NCBI RefSeq assembly: GCF_048553275.1
Contig: NZ_JBLZMW010000019.1
Location: 1-64,000, forward strand
Direction: 5' to 3'
From: Pacificoceanicola sp048553275
Lineage (GTDB): Bacteria > Pseudomonadota > Alphaproteobacteria > Rhodobacterales > Rhodobacteraceae
Length of the DNA stretch: 64,000 nt
Part shown: in pieces, positions 44,074 through 53,463 of the stretch
How the letters are laid out: every line of letters starts with the position of its first letter
Numbering within the stretch: position 1 is the first letter of the stretch
Notes under the pieces: model-generated
What the model was told of the DNA's origin: nothing
The model's database searches: none
The model's input: the letters and a program-made list of their open reading frames with translations, nothing else
Translations under genes and position numbers: made by a program

Positions 44074-46070
44074 TGATGACCCAGACCTTCTCCAAGATAC
44101 TGATCGCCAACCGTGGCGAAATCGCTTGCCGGATCATCCGCACCGCCCGTGACATGGGGATTGCAACGGTGGCCGTGTATTCCGACGCCGACGCCCTGTC
44201 ATTGCATGTCGAAATGGCCGACGAGTCGGTCCATATCGGGCCGTCCCCCGCAGCGGACAGCTATTTGCTGGCCGATCGGATCATCGCGGCGGCGCAGCAG
44301 ACCGGCGCGCAGGCAATCCACCCCGGCTATGGCTTCCTGTCGGAAAACCCGGATTTCGTCGAGGCCGTGCAGGCGGCCGGGCTGGCCTTTATCGGGCCGT
44401 CGGCACAGGCGATCCGCGCCATGGGGCTGAAGGATGCCGCGAAGGATCTGATGCTTCAAGCCGGTGTCCCGGTCGTGCCGGGTTATCAGGGCGACAGCCA
44501 GGACCCGGCGTTCCTGGCTGATGAGGCCGAGCGCATCGGCTATCCTGTGTTGATCAAGGCCCGCGCCGGGGGCGGCGGCAAAGGCATGCGCAAGGTCGAT
44601 CGGCCCGAGGATTTCGCCGATGCGCTGGCGTCTGCACGCCGCGAAGGGCAGGGGGCCTTTGCCGATCCACATGTGCTGATCGAGAAATACATCACCACCC
44701 CGCGCCATATCGAGGTGCAGGTCTTTGGTGACAGTCACGGGCAGGTGGTGCACCTGTTCGAGCGAGACTGCTCCCTGCAACGCCGCCATCAGAAAGTGAT
44801 CGAGGAAGCCCCGGCGCCCGGCATGACCGATGACGTCCGCCGGGCGATGACAGATGCGGCGGTGAAGGCCGCGCAGGCCATCGACTATACTGGAGCAGGC
44901 ACCATCGAGTTCATTGCCGACGGGTCGGGCCCGCTGCGTGCCGACGGATTCTGGTTCATGGAGATGAACACCCGCCTTCAGGTCGAACACCCCGTGACCG
45001 AGGCGATCACCGGCGTCGATCTTGTCGAATGGCAAATCCGGGTGGCGGCGGGCGAGCCGCTTCCGCTGCGGCAGGAAGACCTTTCGATCACGGGCCATGC
45101 CTTCGAGGCGAGGCTTTATGCCGAGGACCCGGCAAACGGATTCTTGCCCGCCACGGGCAAGCTGGAATACCTGTCGTTCAGCGCCCGCGCCCGCAATGAT
45201 ACCGGCGTGCGCAGCGGCGACACGATCAGCCCGTTCTACGATCCGATGATCGCCAAGATCATCACTCATGGGCCGGACCGCAACAGCGCCCGGACCTCGC
45301 TGGCATCGGCGCTGCGCGAAACGCATGTTGTGGGTACGGTCAGCAACGCCGCGTTCCTCGCGGCCCTGACGGACCATGCGGGCTTTGCCGCCGGACAGTT
45401 TGATACTGGCCTGATCGAGCGCGACCAAGCGCAATTGGTGACCACAGACGACCCAAGCGGCCTGCATATCGCCATCGCGGCTTACGCTGCATTGGGGATC
45501 GATCCATCCGCCCCGCATGGCGGCTGGCGGCTTTGGGGGAATGCGGCGCATGAACTGACCGTCCTGCATGACGGCGCTCCTTTGGCGTGCCGATTGACAG
45601 TGTTGCCCGATGGCCGGGCGAGCCTGTTTCTGGACGGGCAATCCATCGCCGACCTGAGGAACATTTCCTTCGATGGCGTGGCCTTCTCTGCCCGCACCGG
45701 CACAACGCAAGCGCAGGTCGACGCCTCTGTGCGTCTCGCCCACCGGGACGCAGCCTTGTTGATCTCTGTTCTGACCGAAGGATCCACCCGCGAGTTCCTC
45801 CTCCCGGATCCACGGTCGGGCAGCGCCGCGCTCGTCGATACCAGCGACAGCGTGGTGGCGCCCATGACGGGCATGATCGTCGCGTTGAACGTGACGGTCG
45901 GGGATCGCGTGGCCGAAGGCGCGCGGCTGGGCGTGATGGAAGCGATGAAGATGGAAACGGCCCTGATCGCTCCGCGCGCCGGAACGGTGGCCGAGGTCCT
46001 GTGCGCCGCCGGGGATGCCGTCGAGGGCGGTTCGATCCTTGTCAATCTCGAGGCGGAGGCCACCGCATGA
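44073..46070 (+). CDS. mccA: Acyl-CoA carboxylase biotin-carboxylase (alpha) subunit, methylcrotonyl-CoA type
   Basis: This 665-residue biotin protein carries a biotin carboxylase domain (ILIANRGEIACRIIRTARDM at the start, GGGGKGMRKV ATP loop near 170, FMEMNTRLQVEHPVTEAITG near 293) and a C-terminal biotinyl domain with EAMKMET, where the Lys carries biotin (about residue 632). ATG 44073 overlaps the beta subunit stop (TGATG). The next gene overlaps by ATGA. Carboxylation of 3-methylcrotonyl-CoA to 3-methylglutaconyl-CoA is the expected reaction. Confidence 0.9.
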
Positions 46071-46948
46071 CCCGCGATGTCCGCATCTTCGAGGTCGGGC
46101 CGCGCGACGGGTTGCAGAACGAAAAGGTCCTGATTCCGACGCAAGACAAGATTGCGCTGATCGACATACTGTCTTCCGCCGGGTTCGACCGGATCGAGGC
46201 GACGAGCTTTGTCTCGCCCAAATGGGTGCCGCAGTTGGCCGACGCGGCCGACGTCATGGCAGGCATCACCCGCAGGCGGGGCGTCGGTTATGCCGTGTTG
46301 ACGCCGAACATGAAAGGCTTCGAACGGGCGGTCGCGGCCGGGGCGGACGAAGTCGCGGTGTTTGCCTCGGCCTCCGAGGCATTCAGCCAGAAGAACATCA
46401 ACTGCTCGATCGCAGAAAGCCTTGACCGGTTCGCCCCGTTGATGGCTTCGGCTCGCGATGCTGGCTTGCTCGTACGGGGCTATGTGTCCTGTGCGGTAGA
46501 CTGTCCCTATTCCGGCGCAGTGGACCCCGAACGGGTCCGCGACGTGGCGGCGATGCTGGACGAGATGGGCTGCTACGAGATCTCGCTGGCCGACACCCTC
46601 GGGCGGGCGAGGCCTGACGCGGTGTTTGCCATGCTCGAAACCGTTGTCGATGTCATCCCGGCTGAACGCCTCGCCGGGCATTTCCACGACACGGGCGGGC
46701 AGGCGCTGGCGAACGTGGCTGTCGCGCTGGATCTCGGGCTGCGGACATTTGACAGCGCAGTTGGCGGTCTGGGCGGTTGCCCCTATGCCCCCGGCGCAAA
46801 GGGTAACCTGTCGACGCGCGCGCTTGTCACTATGCTCGAAGAGCGCGGATTGCGTACCGGCATCGACCTGCGGCGCCTGTCACAGGCCGAGCAGCTGGTC
46901 GCTGGAGTGACCCGCAATCCTGTCCTTTCAACGGAGTATTCGACATGA
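46067..46948 (+). CDS. mvaB: Hydroxymethylglutaryl-CoA lyase
   Basis: This 293-residue TIM-barrel lyase splits HMG-CoA into acetyl-CoA and acetoacetate. It starts TRDVRIFEVGPRDGLQNEKV with the catalytic Arg-Asp, has EATSFVSPKWVPQLADAADV, VSCAVDCPYSGAVDPERV, the metal-binding HFHDTGGQALANV and the lyase signature GGLGGCPYAPGAKGNLST with its active-site Cys. It lies between mccA and the enoyl-CoA hydratase gene, overlapped by ATGA on both sides, so the genes are translationally coupled. Confidence 0.94.
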   Translation: MTRDVRIFEVGPRDGLQNEKVLIPTQDKIALIDILSSAGFDRIEATSFVSPKWVPQLADAADVMAGITRRRGVGYAVLTPNMKGFERAVAAGADEVAVFASASEAFSQKNINCSIAESLDRFAPLMASARDAGLLVRGYVSCAVDCPYSGAVDPERVRDVAAMLDEMGCYEISLADTLGRARPDAVFAMLETVVDVIPAERLAGHFHDTGGQALANVAVALDLGLRTFDSAVGGLGGCPYAPGAKGNLSTRALVTMLEERGLRTGIDLRRLSQAEQLVAGVTRNPVLSTEYST

Positions 46949-47736
46949 GTCATGAGACCATTCGCATCACCCATGATGTGCGCGGCGTGGCAACCGTGAC
47001 ATTGGCGCGGCCAGACAAGCACAACGCCATGAACGCCGCGATGATCGCCGAACTGACCGAGGCGGCCTTGTCGCTGGGGGCGGATGCGTCTGTCCGTGCC
47101 GTGATTTTGACCGGCAAGGGCCGCAGCTTTTGCGCGGGCGGCGACCTTGGATGGATGCGCGCGCAGGCCGAAAAGGACCGTGCGGGCAAGATGCAGGAGG
47201 CAAAGTCGCTTGCCCGGATGCTGGGCCTGTGGGACGCGCTGCCCAAGCCGGTGATCGGGCAGGTGCACGGTGCGGCCTATGGTGGTGGCATTGGCCTCGT
47301 CGCGGTCTGCGATGTGGTCATCGCCGAGGAAAGCACCCGCTTTGCGCTCACGGAAACCCGGCTTGGTCTGATCCCGGCGACCATCGGCCCCTTCGTCGTG
47401 CGCCGCATGGGCGAGGCCTTTGCCCGGCAGGTGTTCTTTACCGCGCGCCCCTTCGATGCGGCGTTTCTGATGCGCGCCGGTCTGGTTGCGCGGATCTGCA
47501 CGTTGGACGGCATGGCCGACGCGATCGAAGAAGAGGTGGCCGCCATCCTCGACTGCGCGCCGCGCGCGGTGGCCGCCGCCAAGGCGCTGTGCCGAGACCT
47601 GGCCGGGCAGGACCCGATGCAAGCGGCGGACATGACGGCCAATGCCTTGGCCGACCGCTGGGAAACCGCCGAAACGCAAGAAGGCATCGCCGCCTTCTTT
47701 GCCAGGGAAACGCCGTCCTGGCGCACCAAGTTTTAG
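46945..47736 (+). CDS. liuC: Enoyl-CoA hydratase, probable 3-methylglutaconyl-CoA hydratase
   Basis: This 263-residue crotonase starts ETIRITHDVRGVATVTLARP and contains GKGRSFCAGGDLGWMR (oxyanion loop, residues about 55-70), HGAAYGGGIGLVAVCDVVIA and FALTETRLGLIPATIGPFVV. The conserved Glu in FALTETRLG is present. ATG 46945 overlaps the lyase stop by ATGA. Position between HMG-CoA lyase and bioY and the liu-type gene set make methylglutaconyl-CoA hydration the likely activity; other enoyl-CoA hydratases look alike. Confidence 0.87.
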   Translation: MSHETIRITHDVRGVATVTLARPDKHNAMNAAMIAELTEAALSLGADASVRAVILTGKGRSFCAGGDLGWMRAQAEKDRAGKMQEAKSLARMLGLWDALPKPVIGQVHGAAYGGGIGLVAVCDVVIAEESTRFALTETRLGLIPATIGPFVVRRMGEAFARQVFFTARPFDAAFLMRAGLVARICTLDGMADAIEEEVAAILDCAPRAVAAAKALCRDLAGQDPMQAADMTANALADRWETAETQEGIAAFFARETPSWRTKF

Positions 47737-47745
47737 GAGCAGACG

Positions 47746-48348
47746 ATGCTGACAACGAACAAACGCGCCGTTTTGGCTGAAGAGATGCTGACCCATGCGT
47801 CCGCCAACGTGACGCCGCACCGGCTGGCGCTTGTCTTGGCGGGGGTGCTGGTCCTGACGCTGAGCGCAAAGGTGGTCGTACCGATGTGGCCCGTGCCCAT
47901 GACCATGGGTACCTTCGCGGTTCTGACCTTGGGTGCGGTCTACGGACCGGGGCTGGGGCTTGCGACGATTGGTGTCTACATTCTGTGTGGCGCGCTGGGG
48001 CTGGACGTCTTTGCCGGATCCTCGGCCACGACCAGCGGGCTGGCCTACATGGCCGGGCCGACCGGCGGATATCTCGCGGGCTACGTCCTTGCGGTGCTGA
48101 CACTGGGCGTGGCCGCGCGGGCGGGGTGGGACAGGTCGCCTTTGCGTATGGGGCTGGCCCTGCTGGCGGGCAACCTCGTCATCTATCTGCCGGGTGTGCT
48201 GTGGCTGGGAGTGCTGCTGGGCTGGGATAAGCCGTTGCTGGAATGGGGCCTTTTGCCCTTCCTGCTGGGCGACGTGCTGAAGCTGGGGCTGGCCGCCTTT
48301 GCAGTTCCGCTGGCGTGGCGCGTATGCGGCGTCTTGTCGAGCCGTTGA
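47746..48348 (+). CDS. bioY: Biotin transporter S-component BioY
   Basis: This 200-residue integral membrane protein has about six helices and BioY motifs: VVPMWPVPMTMGTFAVLTLG (residues about 44-63), ATIGVYILCGALGLDVFAG and YMAGPTGGYLAGYVLAVLTL, ending with LPFLLGDVLKLGLAA. It starts 10 bp after the hydratase gene. BioY binds and imports biotin, so the cell gains the cofactor of the adjacent biotin-dependent carboxylase from the same transcript. No bioM/bioN genes are here; some BioY proteins act alone. Confidence 0.92.
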   Translation: MLTTNKRAVLAEEMLTHASANVTPHRLALVLAGVLVLTLSAKVVVPMWPVPMTMGTFAVLTLGAVYGPGLGLATIGVYILCGALGLDVFAGSSATTSGLAYMAGPTGGYLAGYVLAVLTLGVAARAGWDRSPLRMGLALLAGNLVIYLPGVLWLGVLLGWDKPLLEWGLLPFLLGDVLKLGLAAFAVPLAWRVCGVLSSR

Positions 48349-48365
48349 CCGGGTTTGCTGTCGCT

Positions 48366-49250
48366 TCAGATCACCGACAAGATGGCCGACCCTTGCAGGC
48401 TTTCGCCTGGTGCCAAATGACGCACGCCGGTTTCGCGCTGGGGCAGCTCCAATGCCCCGGCGACATGGGAGACGGGTTCCAGACAAAGGTATTCCTCTTT
48501 GTGCAGGGCGGCAAAACACGTCAAGGCGCCCGTTCCCGTCAACCTGATCCGCGCGCCGTCGCCGATGACCGCCGTGGCTTGCGTCCAGCCGGAATAATGC
48601 AGGGTGAGGCCGGTCTTCAGTCGGGCACGGGGCGGAACCGGGCCATCCTGGACCAAGCCGGTCGGACCAAAGGGGGACCATCGTTGCGCGGCCTCAATGC
48701 CGATCACACCGTCGACAGAGGCGCGGAAATACGGGTGCCAGCCCAGCCCGCCGGGCATGATCTCGTGCCCGGTGTTGGTCAGGCGAAGGGTGACGGTCAG
48801 CCGATCCTGGTGCAGTTCGAACCGCTGCGTCGCGCAGAAGTCAAAGGGCCAATCCGCGTCCGCACGATACTCCAAAGCCAAGGTGATCTGGTTTTCTTCG
48901 TGATTGGTGACGATCCACGCGCGGCGATGGGCGGGGCCGTGCATCACACCGGAACCGTCCGACATGTTGGGCCGCAGGTGGACCTGTCGGCCATTGTGGT
49001 CGAACGTCGCCTGCCGGAGCTTGTTGTGGAACGGAAACAGGGGGAAGGCGCCGGATTTGGGCCAGGCGGACGGGTCGAAACCGACGGGCGTAAAGGGCAC
49101 GATCAGGTCGCCGTGGCGCACGTGCCGCAGGCATCCGAGGCGCCCCCCGGCCGCAGGATGGAACACGGCTTCGAAAGTGTCGTTCCGGATCGAGAAACTC
49201 GGCGCGTCGGGGTCCAATGAGGTCGGCCGGGACGCACCCTGCGTCGTCAT
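48366..49250 (-). CDS. Aldose 1-epimerase-family protein
   Basis: This 294-residue galactose-mutarotase-like protein contains VFHPAAGGRLGCLRHVRHGD, GAFPLFPFHNKLRQATFDHN, HGPAHRRAWIV (catalytic His) and GGLGWHPYFRA. A Glu near the end (LCLEPVSHVAGA) fits the active site. It interconverts sugar anomers. The start ATG 49250-49248 overlaps the uronate dehydrogenase stop by ATGA, so the two act together, perhaps supplying the beta-anomer of the uronate. It converges on bioY with 17 bp between. Confidence 0.85.
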   Translation of the reverse strand: MTTQGASRPTSLDPDAPSFSIRNDTFEAVFHPAAGGRLGCLRHVRHGDLIVPFTPVGFDPSAWPKSGAFPLFPFHNKLRQATFDHNGRQVHLRPNMSDGSGVMHGPAHRRAWIVTNHEENQITLALEYRADADWPFDFCATQRFELHQDRLTVTLRLTNTGHEIMPGGLGWHPYFRASVDGVIGIEAAQRWSPFGPTGLVQDGPVPPRARLKTGLTLHYSGWTQATAVIGDGARIRLTGTGALTCFAALHKEEYLCLEPVSHVAGALELPQRETGVRHLAPGESLQGSAILSVI

Positions 49251-50125
49251 TTCAAGCGGTCCCGCAGCGTGCCATCGTGCTCGATCACGCAAAATCGCCC
49301 CCCCTGGAAGAACTCGGCGATATGCGGCATGCGCGAGGGACGCTCCTGTGCGTTGTCCGGCCCGGCCATCGCCTTGGCGCTGTCAGCGGGACGGTATCCC
49401 AGGGCGATTGCCGTGTTGTTGTCCAGCCAGCCGGATTCGATCTCGGATATCCCGTAGACGGTCGTGCAGGTGATGTCGGGATGGTCCAGCCCGATCTTGA
49501 CCAGCTGCGCAAGGTCGCGCGCGCTGACCCAGATCCGCAACGCACGGGCATCCGTGGGCCGGTCTCCGGCGTTGCCGATGCGGATGTTCAGCGTGCGGAT
49601 GCCGAACTTGTCGAAGTAAAGCCCGGCCTCAAGCTCGCCCCAGCATTTGCTCAGCCCGTAAAGCGAATCCGGGCGCATGGGATCCGTGTCGGACACGACC
49701 GTCTGACGAGGATAGAAGCCGACCGCGTGGTTGGACGATCCGAACACAACTCGCCCGATGTTGTTGCGCCGGGCCGCCTCCAGCACATTGTGGGTTCCAA
49801 GGACATTGACGCGCAGGATATCGTCGATGCTGCGTTCGTTCGGGTAGCCCGCAAGGTGCACGATCGCATCTACGTCCCTCATGCAGGCAGACAGGGCTTC
49901 TCCATCCGAGATATCCACCCGTTCCCATGTCTGATTGTCGCCAAGAGGTCCGGGGTCCACCGTGTCGACGATCTTGATGCTGGCGACTTGTCCTGCAAGA
50001 GCGCTGCGCAGCGCCGTTCCGACCCGACCGGACCCGCCTGTGATCGCGATCCGCTTTGCCGACAGGTCGCGCGGGCCGTCCGGCGCGGTCCGTTGACGAG
50101 GATCATGCGGTTGCTGCGTCGTCAT
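49247..50125 (-). CDS. udh: Uronate dehydrogenase
   Basis: This 292-residue NAD-dependent SDR has the Rossmann motif TGGSGRVGTALR (about residues 29-40), VDAIVHLAGYPNERSIDDIL, GRVVFGSSNHAVGFYPRQ (catalytic Ser in SSNH) and the YGLSK catalytic Tyr-Lys near 167. Uronate dehydrogenase oxidises galacturonate or glucuronate to the aldarolactone. The N-terminal ~22 residues are a polar extension. Downstream is the epimerase-like gene; the lactonase and dehydratase of the pathway are in the divergent operon. Confidence 0.9.
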   Translation of the reverse strand: MTTQQPHDPRQRTAPDGPRDLSAKRIAITGGSGRVGTALRSALAGQVASIKIVDTVDPGPLGDNQTWERVDISDGEALSACMRDVDAIVHLAGYPNERSIDDILRVNVLGTHNVLEAARRNNIGRVVFGSSNHAVGFYPRQTVVSDTDPMRPDSLYGLSKCWGELEAGLYFDKFGIRTLNIRIGNAGDRPTDARALRIWVSARDLAQLVKIGLDHPDITCTTVYGISEIESGWLDNNTAIALGYRPADSAKAMAGPDNAQERPSRMPHIAEFFQGGRFCVIEHDGTLRDRLK

Positions 50126-50448
50126 ACCCGTAGACCCTCAATCCGATTCGACGCCGCAGAGCGGCCGAATTCAGGCCGGGTGCCGCTTTTGATGCATGAA
50201 ATAGTGTGCGATGCTTTCCGGTCGGTCGCGCGCAGCCTCTTTCGCGAAATTATCATTGTTTTCCCTGTCATATTTTCGCCATCCGGCCAACGTGATCCAA
50301 GTTTTGTCTGCACCGAAACGGTCTCGATCCTGAAATAATGTATAATCTGTATTGAAAAATGTAAACTGAGATTATACGGTTTTGCCAGTGCTGCAGCAGG
50401 TCGGCGGGAGGAGCCGTTGCCCACCGCAGCAAAAACAGGGAGGAATCG
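50126..50448. other. Divergent regulatory region of the uronate island
   Basis: About 320 bp between the udh start and the ABC receptor start. It contains AT-rich DNA and the palindrome at 50340-50377. No gene is seen. It must hold both promoters. Confidence 0.6.
50340..50377. promoter_or_regulatory. Inverted repeat before the uronate ABC operon
   Basis: GTATAATCT (50340-50348) and AGATTATAC (50369-50377) form a perfect 9-bp inverted repeat around 20 bases. The left arm sits in ATAATGTATAAT, resembling the ATAATGTGTAAA element at 61396-61407. It may be a GntR site or a -10 promoter context. Confidence 0.55.
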
Positions 50449-52395
50449 ATGGAAAGAGGTACAAACAACGTGCCGGTGAGGTCTGGTCGCGGTCTGGCTG
50501 GCCTGATGCTGGGTGTTGCGATCACGCCGCTGATGGCGCTGTCCGTTGTCGCGCAAGAGGCGACTGGCGAAGCGCCGACCCTTGCTGAAAAGGTCGCTGC
50601 CGGAGAATTGCCCCCGGTGTCCGAGCGGGTCGGCAGCGCGCCAGAGGTTGTGCAGCCGCTGGACTCGGTCGGGACCTACGGTGGTGCGCTGAGGACCGGT
50701 CTGCGCGGCAGTTCGGACCATAACGGGATCCTGAGGGTCGTGGGACCGCAGGGGCTTGTACGCTGGGATCCGCAATACACCGAAGTCGTTCCGAACCTCG
50801 CCAGGAGCTTTGAGGTCAGTGACGAGGGCAGGACCTTTACCTTCCATCTGCGCGAGGGAATGAAGTGGTCGGACGGCACGCCGTTTACCGCAGACGACGT
50901 CATGTTCAACGTGGCAGATGTGATCCTGAACAACGAATTCGCTCCAACGCCCGCGCGCTATACCGCCGGCGGCGAGCCGCTGAAGGCAGAGAAGATCGAC
51001 GACTACACCGTCAAATTCTCGTTCACCCAGCCCTATGGCGACTTCCTTGCGGAATTGGCCGCGCCTCTGGGCCAGAACCCGGTGCTGTATTCCAAGAAAT
51101 ACTGCAGCCAGTTCATGCCCAAGTACAACGACGACATCGACGCGTTGATCGAAGCGGAAAACGCTGCCGACTGGCAGAACCTGTTCCTGCAAAAATGCGG
51201 CGACCTTGAAATCCCGGCGCGCTGGGGCAACCCTGACCGGCCGACCATGGACCCTTGGATCGTGACCGAGCCGTATACCGGCGGCGCAACGCGCGTCGTG
51301 ATGGAGCGCAACCCGTATTTCTGGCAGATCGACACCGAGGGCAACCAGTTGCCTTATATCGATGAGCTCGTCATGCCGATCGGTGCCGATACCGAAAGCC
51401 TGATCCTGGCGATCATCGGCGGCAGGATCGACTATGGCCTGCGCCACATCGACGCCGCAGCCAACCGGCCCGTGCTGGCCGAAAACCGCGAGGCCGGGGA
51501 TTACAGGTTCTTTGCAGCCGAGAGCCCGGGTGGCTCGAACATGATTTTCGACTTGAACCTGACCAGCAAGAACCCCGAGTTGCGGAAAGTCTTCAACGAG
51601 AAAGACTTCCGGGTTGCGCTGTCGCTTGGTCTGGACCGTCAGGCGATCATCGACACGGTGATGCTGGGCGAAGGCGAGCCGTGGCAGCAAGGCCCGTTCG
51701 AGGATCATCCCAACTTCCACGAACAGCTTTCTACGCAATATCTCGAACATGATCCGGCCAAGGCGAACGAACTGCTGGACGGTCTCGGGCTCGAGCGCGG
51801 GTCAGACGGCGTCCGCCGCTTGCCGAACGGCGAACCGCTGACCTTCAAGGTTGACGTCATCCCGACCTTCGATCCGACATGGGTCGACGCGCTGCAACTT
51901 TTCGAACAGCAATGGGCCGAGATCGGCGTTGACATGGAGATCAACGCAATGGAGCGCACCTTCTTCTATCAGCGTACCTCCGAGAGCAACGACCACGATG
52001 CGGCGATCTGGAACGCCACGTCCAGTTGGGTTCCGGGGCAATTGCCGCATCAGATCGTGCCGGTCAGCCACGACAGCCGCTACGGAATTCCGTGGAAAGA
52101 GTGGTACGAAAGCGGTGGCGAACGCGGCGAGGAGCCGCCTGCCAATGTCAAGAAGCGTCTCGAGCTGTATGATCAGGCTCGCGGTCTGGCCGACCCCGAA
52201 CAGCGCCGCGCCAAGATTCTGGAAATCGCCTCCATCGCGGCGGAGGAGTTCGAGGTTTTCGGCCTGTCGAAAGCGTTGCCGACCTATGGCATCGTCAAGA
52301 ACGGCCTGAGAAACGTGCCGGAAGCGATGCCGAGGTCGTGGGCCTACGCGACCCCGTCGCCCACCTTGCTGCAGACCTGGTACTGGGCCGACTGA
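50449..52395 (+). CDS. Oligopeptide/oligosaccharide-type ABC transporter substrate-binding protein
   Basis: This 648-residue family-5 extracellular solute-binding protein has a signal peptide (GLAGLMLGVAITPLMALSVV, about residues 15-34). The mature part has GTYGGALRTGLRGSSDHNGI, LARSFEVSDEGRTFTFHLRE with GMKWSDGTPFTADDVMFN, and VALSLGLDRQAIIDTV, all typical of OppA/DppA/CtaP-type receptors. It is followed by an mRNA hairpin and two permeases and an ATPase. In this neighbourhood, uronic-acid oligomers are the likely cargo rather than peptides; that is inference. Confidence 0.9.
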   Translation: MERGTNNVPVRSGRGLAGLMLGVAITPLMALSVVAQEATGEAPTLAEKVAAGELPPVSERVGSAPEVVQPLDSVGTYGGALRTGLRGSSDHNGILRVVGPQGLVRWDPQYTEVVPNLARSFEVSDEGRTFTFHLREGMKWSDGTPFTADDVMFNVADVILNNEFAPTPARYTAGGEPLKAEKIDDYTVKFSFTQPYGDFLAELAAPLGQNPVLYSKKYCSQFMPKYNDDIDALIEAENAADWQNLFLQKCGDLEIPARWGNPDRPTMDPWIVTEPYTGGATRVVMERNPYFWQIDTEGNQLPYIDELVMPIGADTESLILAIIGGRIDYGLRHIDAAANRPVLAENREAGDYRFFAAESPGGSNMIFDLNLTSKNPELRKVFNEKDFRVALSLGLDRQAIIDTVMLGEGEPWQQGPFEDHPNFHEQLSTQYLEHDPAKANELLDGLGLERGSDGVRRLPNGEPLTFKVDVIPTFDPTWVDALQLFEQQWAEIGVDMEINAMERTFFYQRTSESNDHDAAIWNATSSWVPGQLPHQIVPVSHDSRYGIPWKEWYESGGERGEEPPANVKKRLELYDQARGLADPEQRRAKILEIASIAAEEFEVFGLSKALPTYGIVKNGLRNVPEAMPRSWAYATPSPTLLQTWYWAD

Positions 52396-52411
52396 AGCAC
52401 TGCGATCAATC

Positions 52412-52441
52412 AGCAGCGCCGAACAAACGCGGCGCTGCTTT
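52412..52441 (+). terminator. Hairpin between receptor and permease genes
   Basis: AGCAGCGCCG (52412-52421) and CGGCGCTGCT (52430-52439) form a perfect 10-bp stem with an 8-base loop followed by only TT. It probably lowers read-through into the permease genes or stabilises the receptor message. Confidence 0.65.
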
Positions 52442-52471
52442 GCCAAAACACTTCGGACCTGGTGGCCCTCC

Positions 52472-53458
52472 ATGCTTTTCCTCTACATTTTGCGGCGCAT
52501 CGCGTGGTCAATCCCGCTCTTGTTTGCGGTTTCCCTCATCGCCTTTGCCTTGATCACGGCGCCGCCCGGTGACTACATTACCAGCTTCGCCGCGACGCTT
52601 TCCGAATCCGGGGATATCGTCGATCAGGTGCGACTGGACGCCATGCGCGAACGCTACGGATTGGATCAGCCTTTCCTGATCCAGTACTGGTACTGGATCA
52701 TCAACGCCGTCCAAGGCGATTTCGGTATCTCCTTTGAATGGCAACAGCCCGTATCCACGCTGATCTGGGAGCGTATGTCCCTGTCCGTGACGCTGGCACT
52801 TGCGACGCTCATGTTCACCTGGGCGGTGGCGCTGCCCATCGGGATCTATTCCGCGGTGCGCAAGTATTCGATCGGCGACTACCTTGTTACCACGATCGGG
52901 TTCCTTGGCCTTGCGACACCCAACTTTCTCTTTGCGCTTGTGCTGATGTACATTGCAGTGGTGTATTTCGGTGCCGACGTATCCGGCCTGTTCTCGGATG
53001 AATATCAGGACGCGCCGTGGTCCTGGGCGAAGTTCGTCGATCTGGCGAAACACATCTGGATCCCGGTGGTCATCCTCGGAACCAGCGCGACGGCCAGCCT
53101 TGTGCGCATCATGCGCGCCAACCTGCTGGACGAGTTGCACCGCCCCTACGTGACGACGGCCCGCGCCAAGGGGCTATCCGAATTCCGTCTGATCATGAAA
53201 TACCCCGTGCGCATCGCCATCAACCCGTTCGTGTCGACCATCGGCTGGGCTTTCCCGCAGCTGATTTCGGGCGCCGTGATCACCGCTGTCGTGCTGTCGC
53301 TGCCGACGGCGGGCCCGCTCATGCTGCAAGCGCTTTTGGCGCAGGACATGTACCTCGCCGGGGCATTCATCCTTCTGCTCTGCTGCCTTTCGATCATCGG
53401 CATGCTGGTATCAGACATTCTTCTTGCGGTGATCGATCCGCGCATCCGCTTCCGGTGA
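52472..53458 (+). CDS. ABC transporter permease (DppB/OppB type)
   Basis: This 328-residue permease has six or so helices and the DppB landmarks: the N-terminal LYILRRIAWSIPLLFAVSLI, RYGLDQPFLIQYWYWIINAV, the EAA loop THARAKGLSE-like segment (PYVTTARAKGLSEFRLIMKY, about residues 224-243) and C-terminal SDILLAVIDPRIRFR. ATG is at 52472. It ends five bases before the second permease start. It is one of two membrane subunits of the island's ABC importer. Confidence 0.92.
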   Translation: MLFLYILRRIAWSIPLLFAVSLIAFALITAPPGDYITSFAATLSESGDIVDQVRLDAMRERYGLDQPFLIQYWYWIINAVQGDFGISFEWQQPVSTLIWERMSLSVTLALATLMFTWAVALPIGIYSAVRKYSIGDYLVTTIGFLGLATPNFLFALVLMYIAVVYFGADVSGLFSDEYQDAPWSWAKFVDLAKHIWIPVVILGTSATASLVRIMRANLLDELHRPYVTTARAKGLSEFRLIMKYPVRIAINPFVSTIGWAFPQLISGAVITAVVLSLPTAGPLMLQALLAQDMYLAGAFILLLCCLSIIGMLVSDILLAVIDPRIRFR

Positions 53459-53463
53459 CAACA

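Noticed and set aside
50122..51750. 542-codon minus-strand frame over the ABC receptor gene
   Set aside because: It is a shadow of the receptor gene and of the intergenic region; no ribosome binding site or family match.
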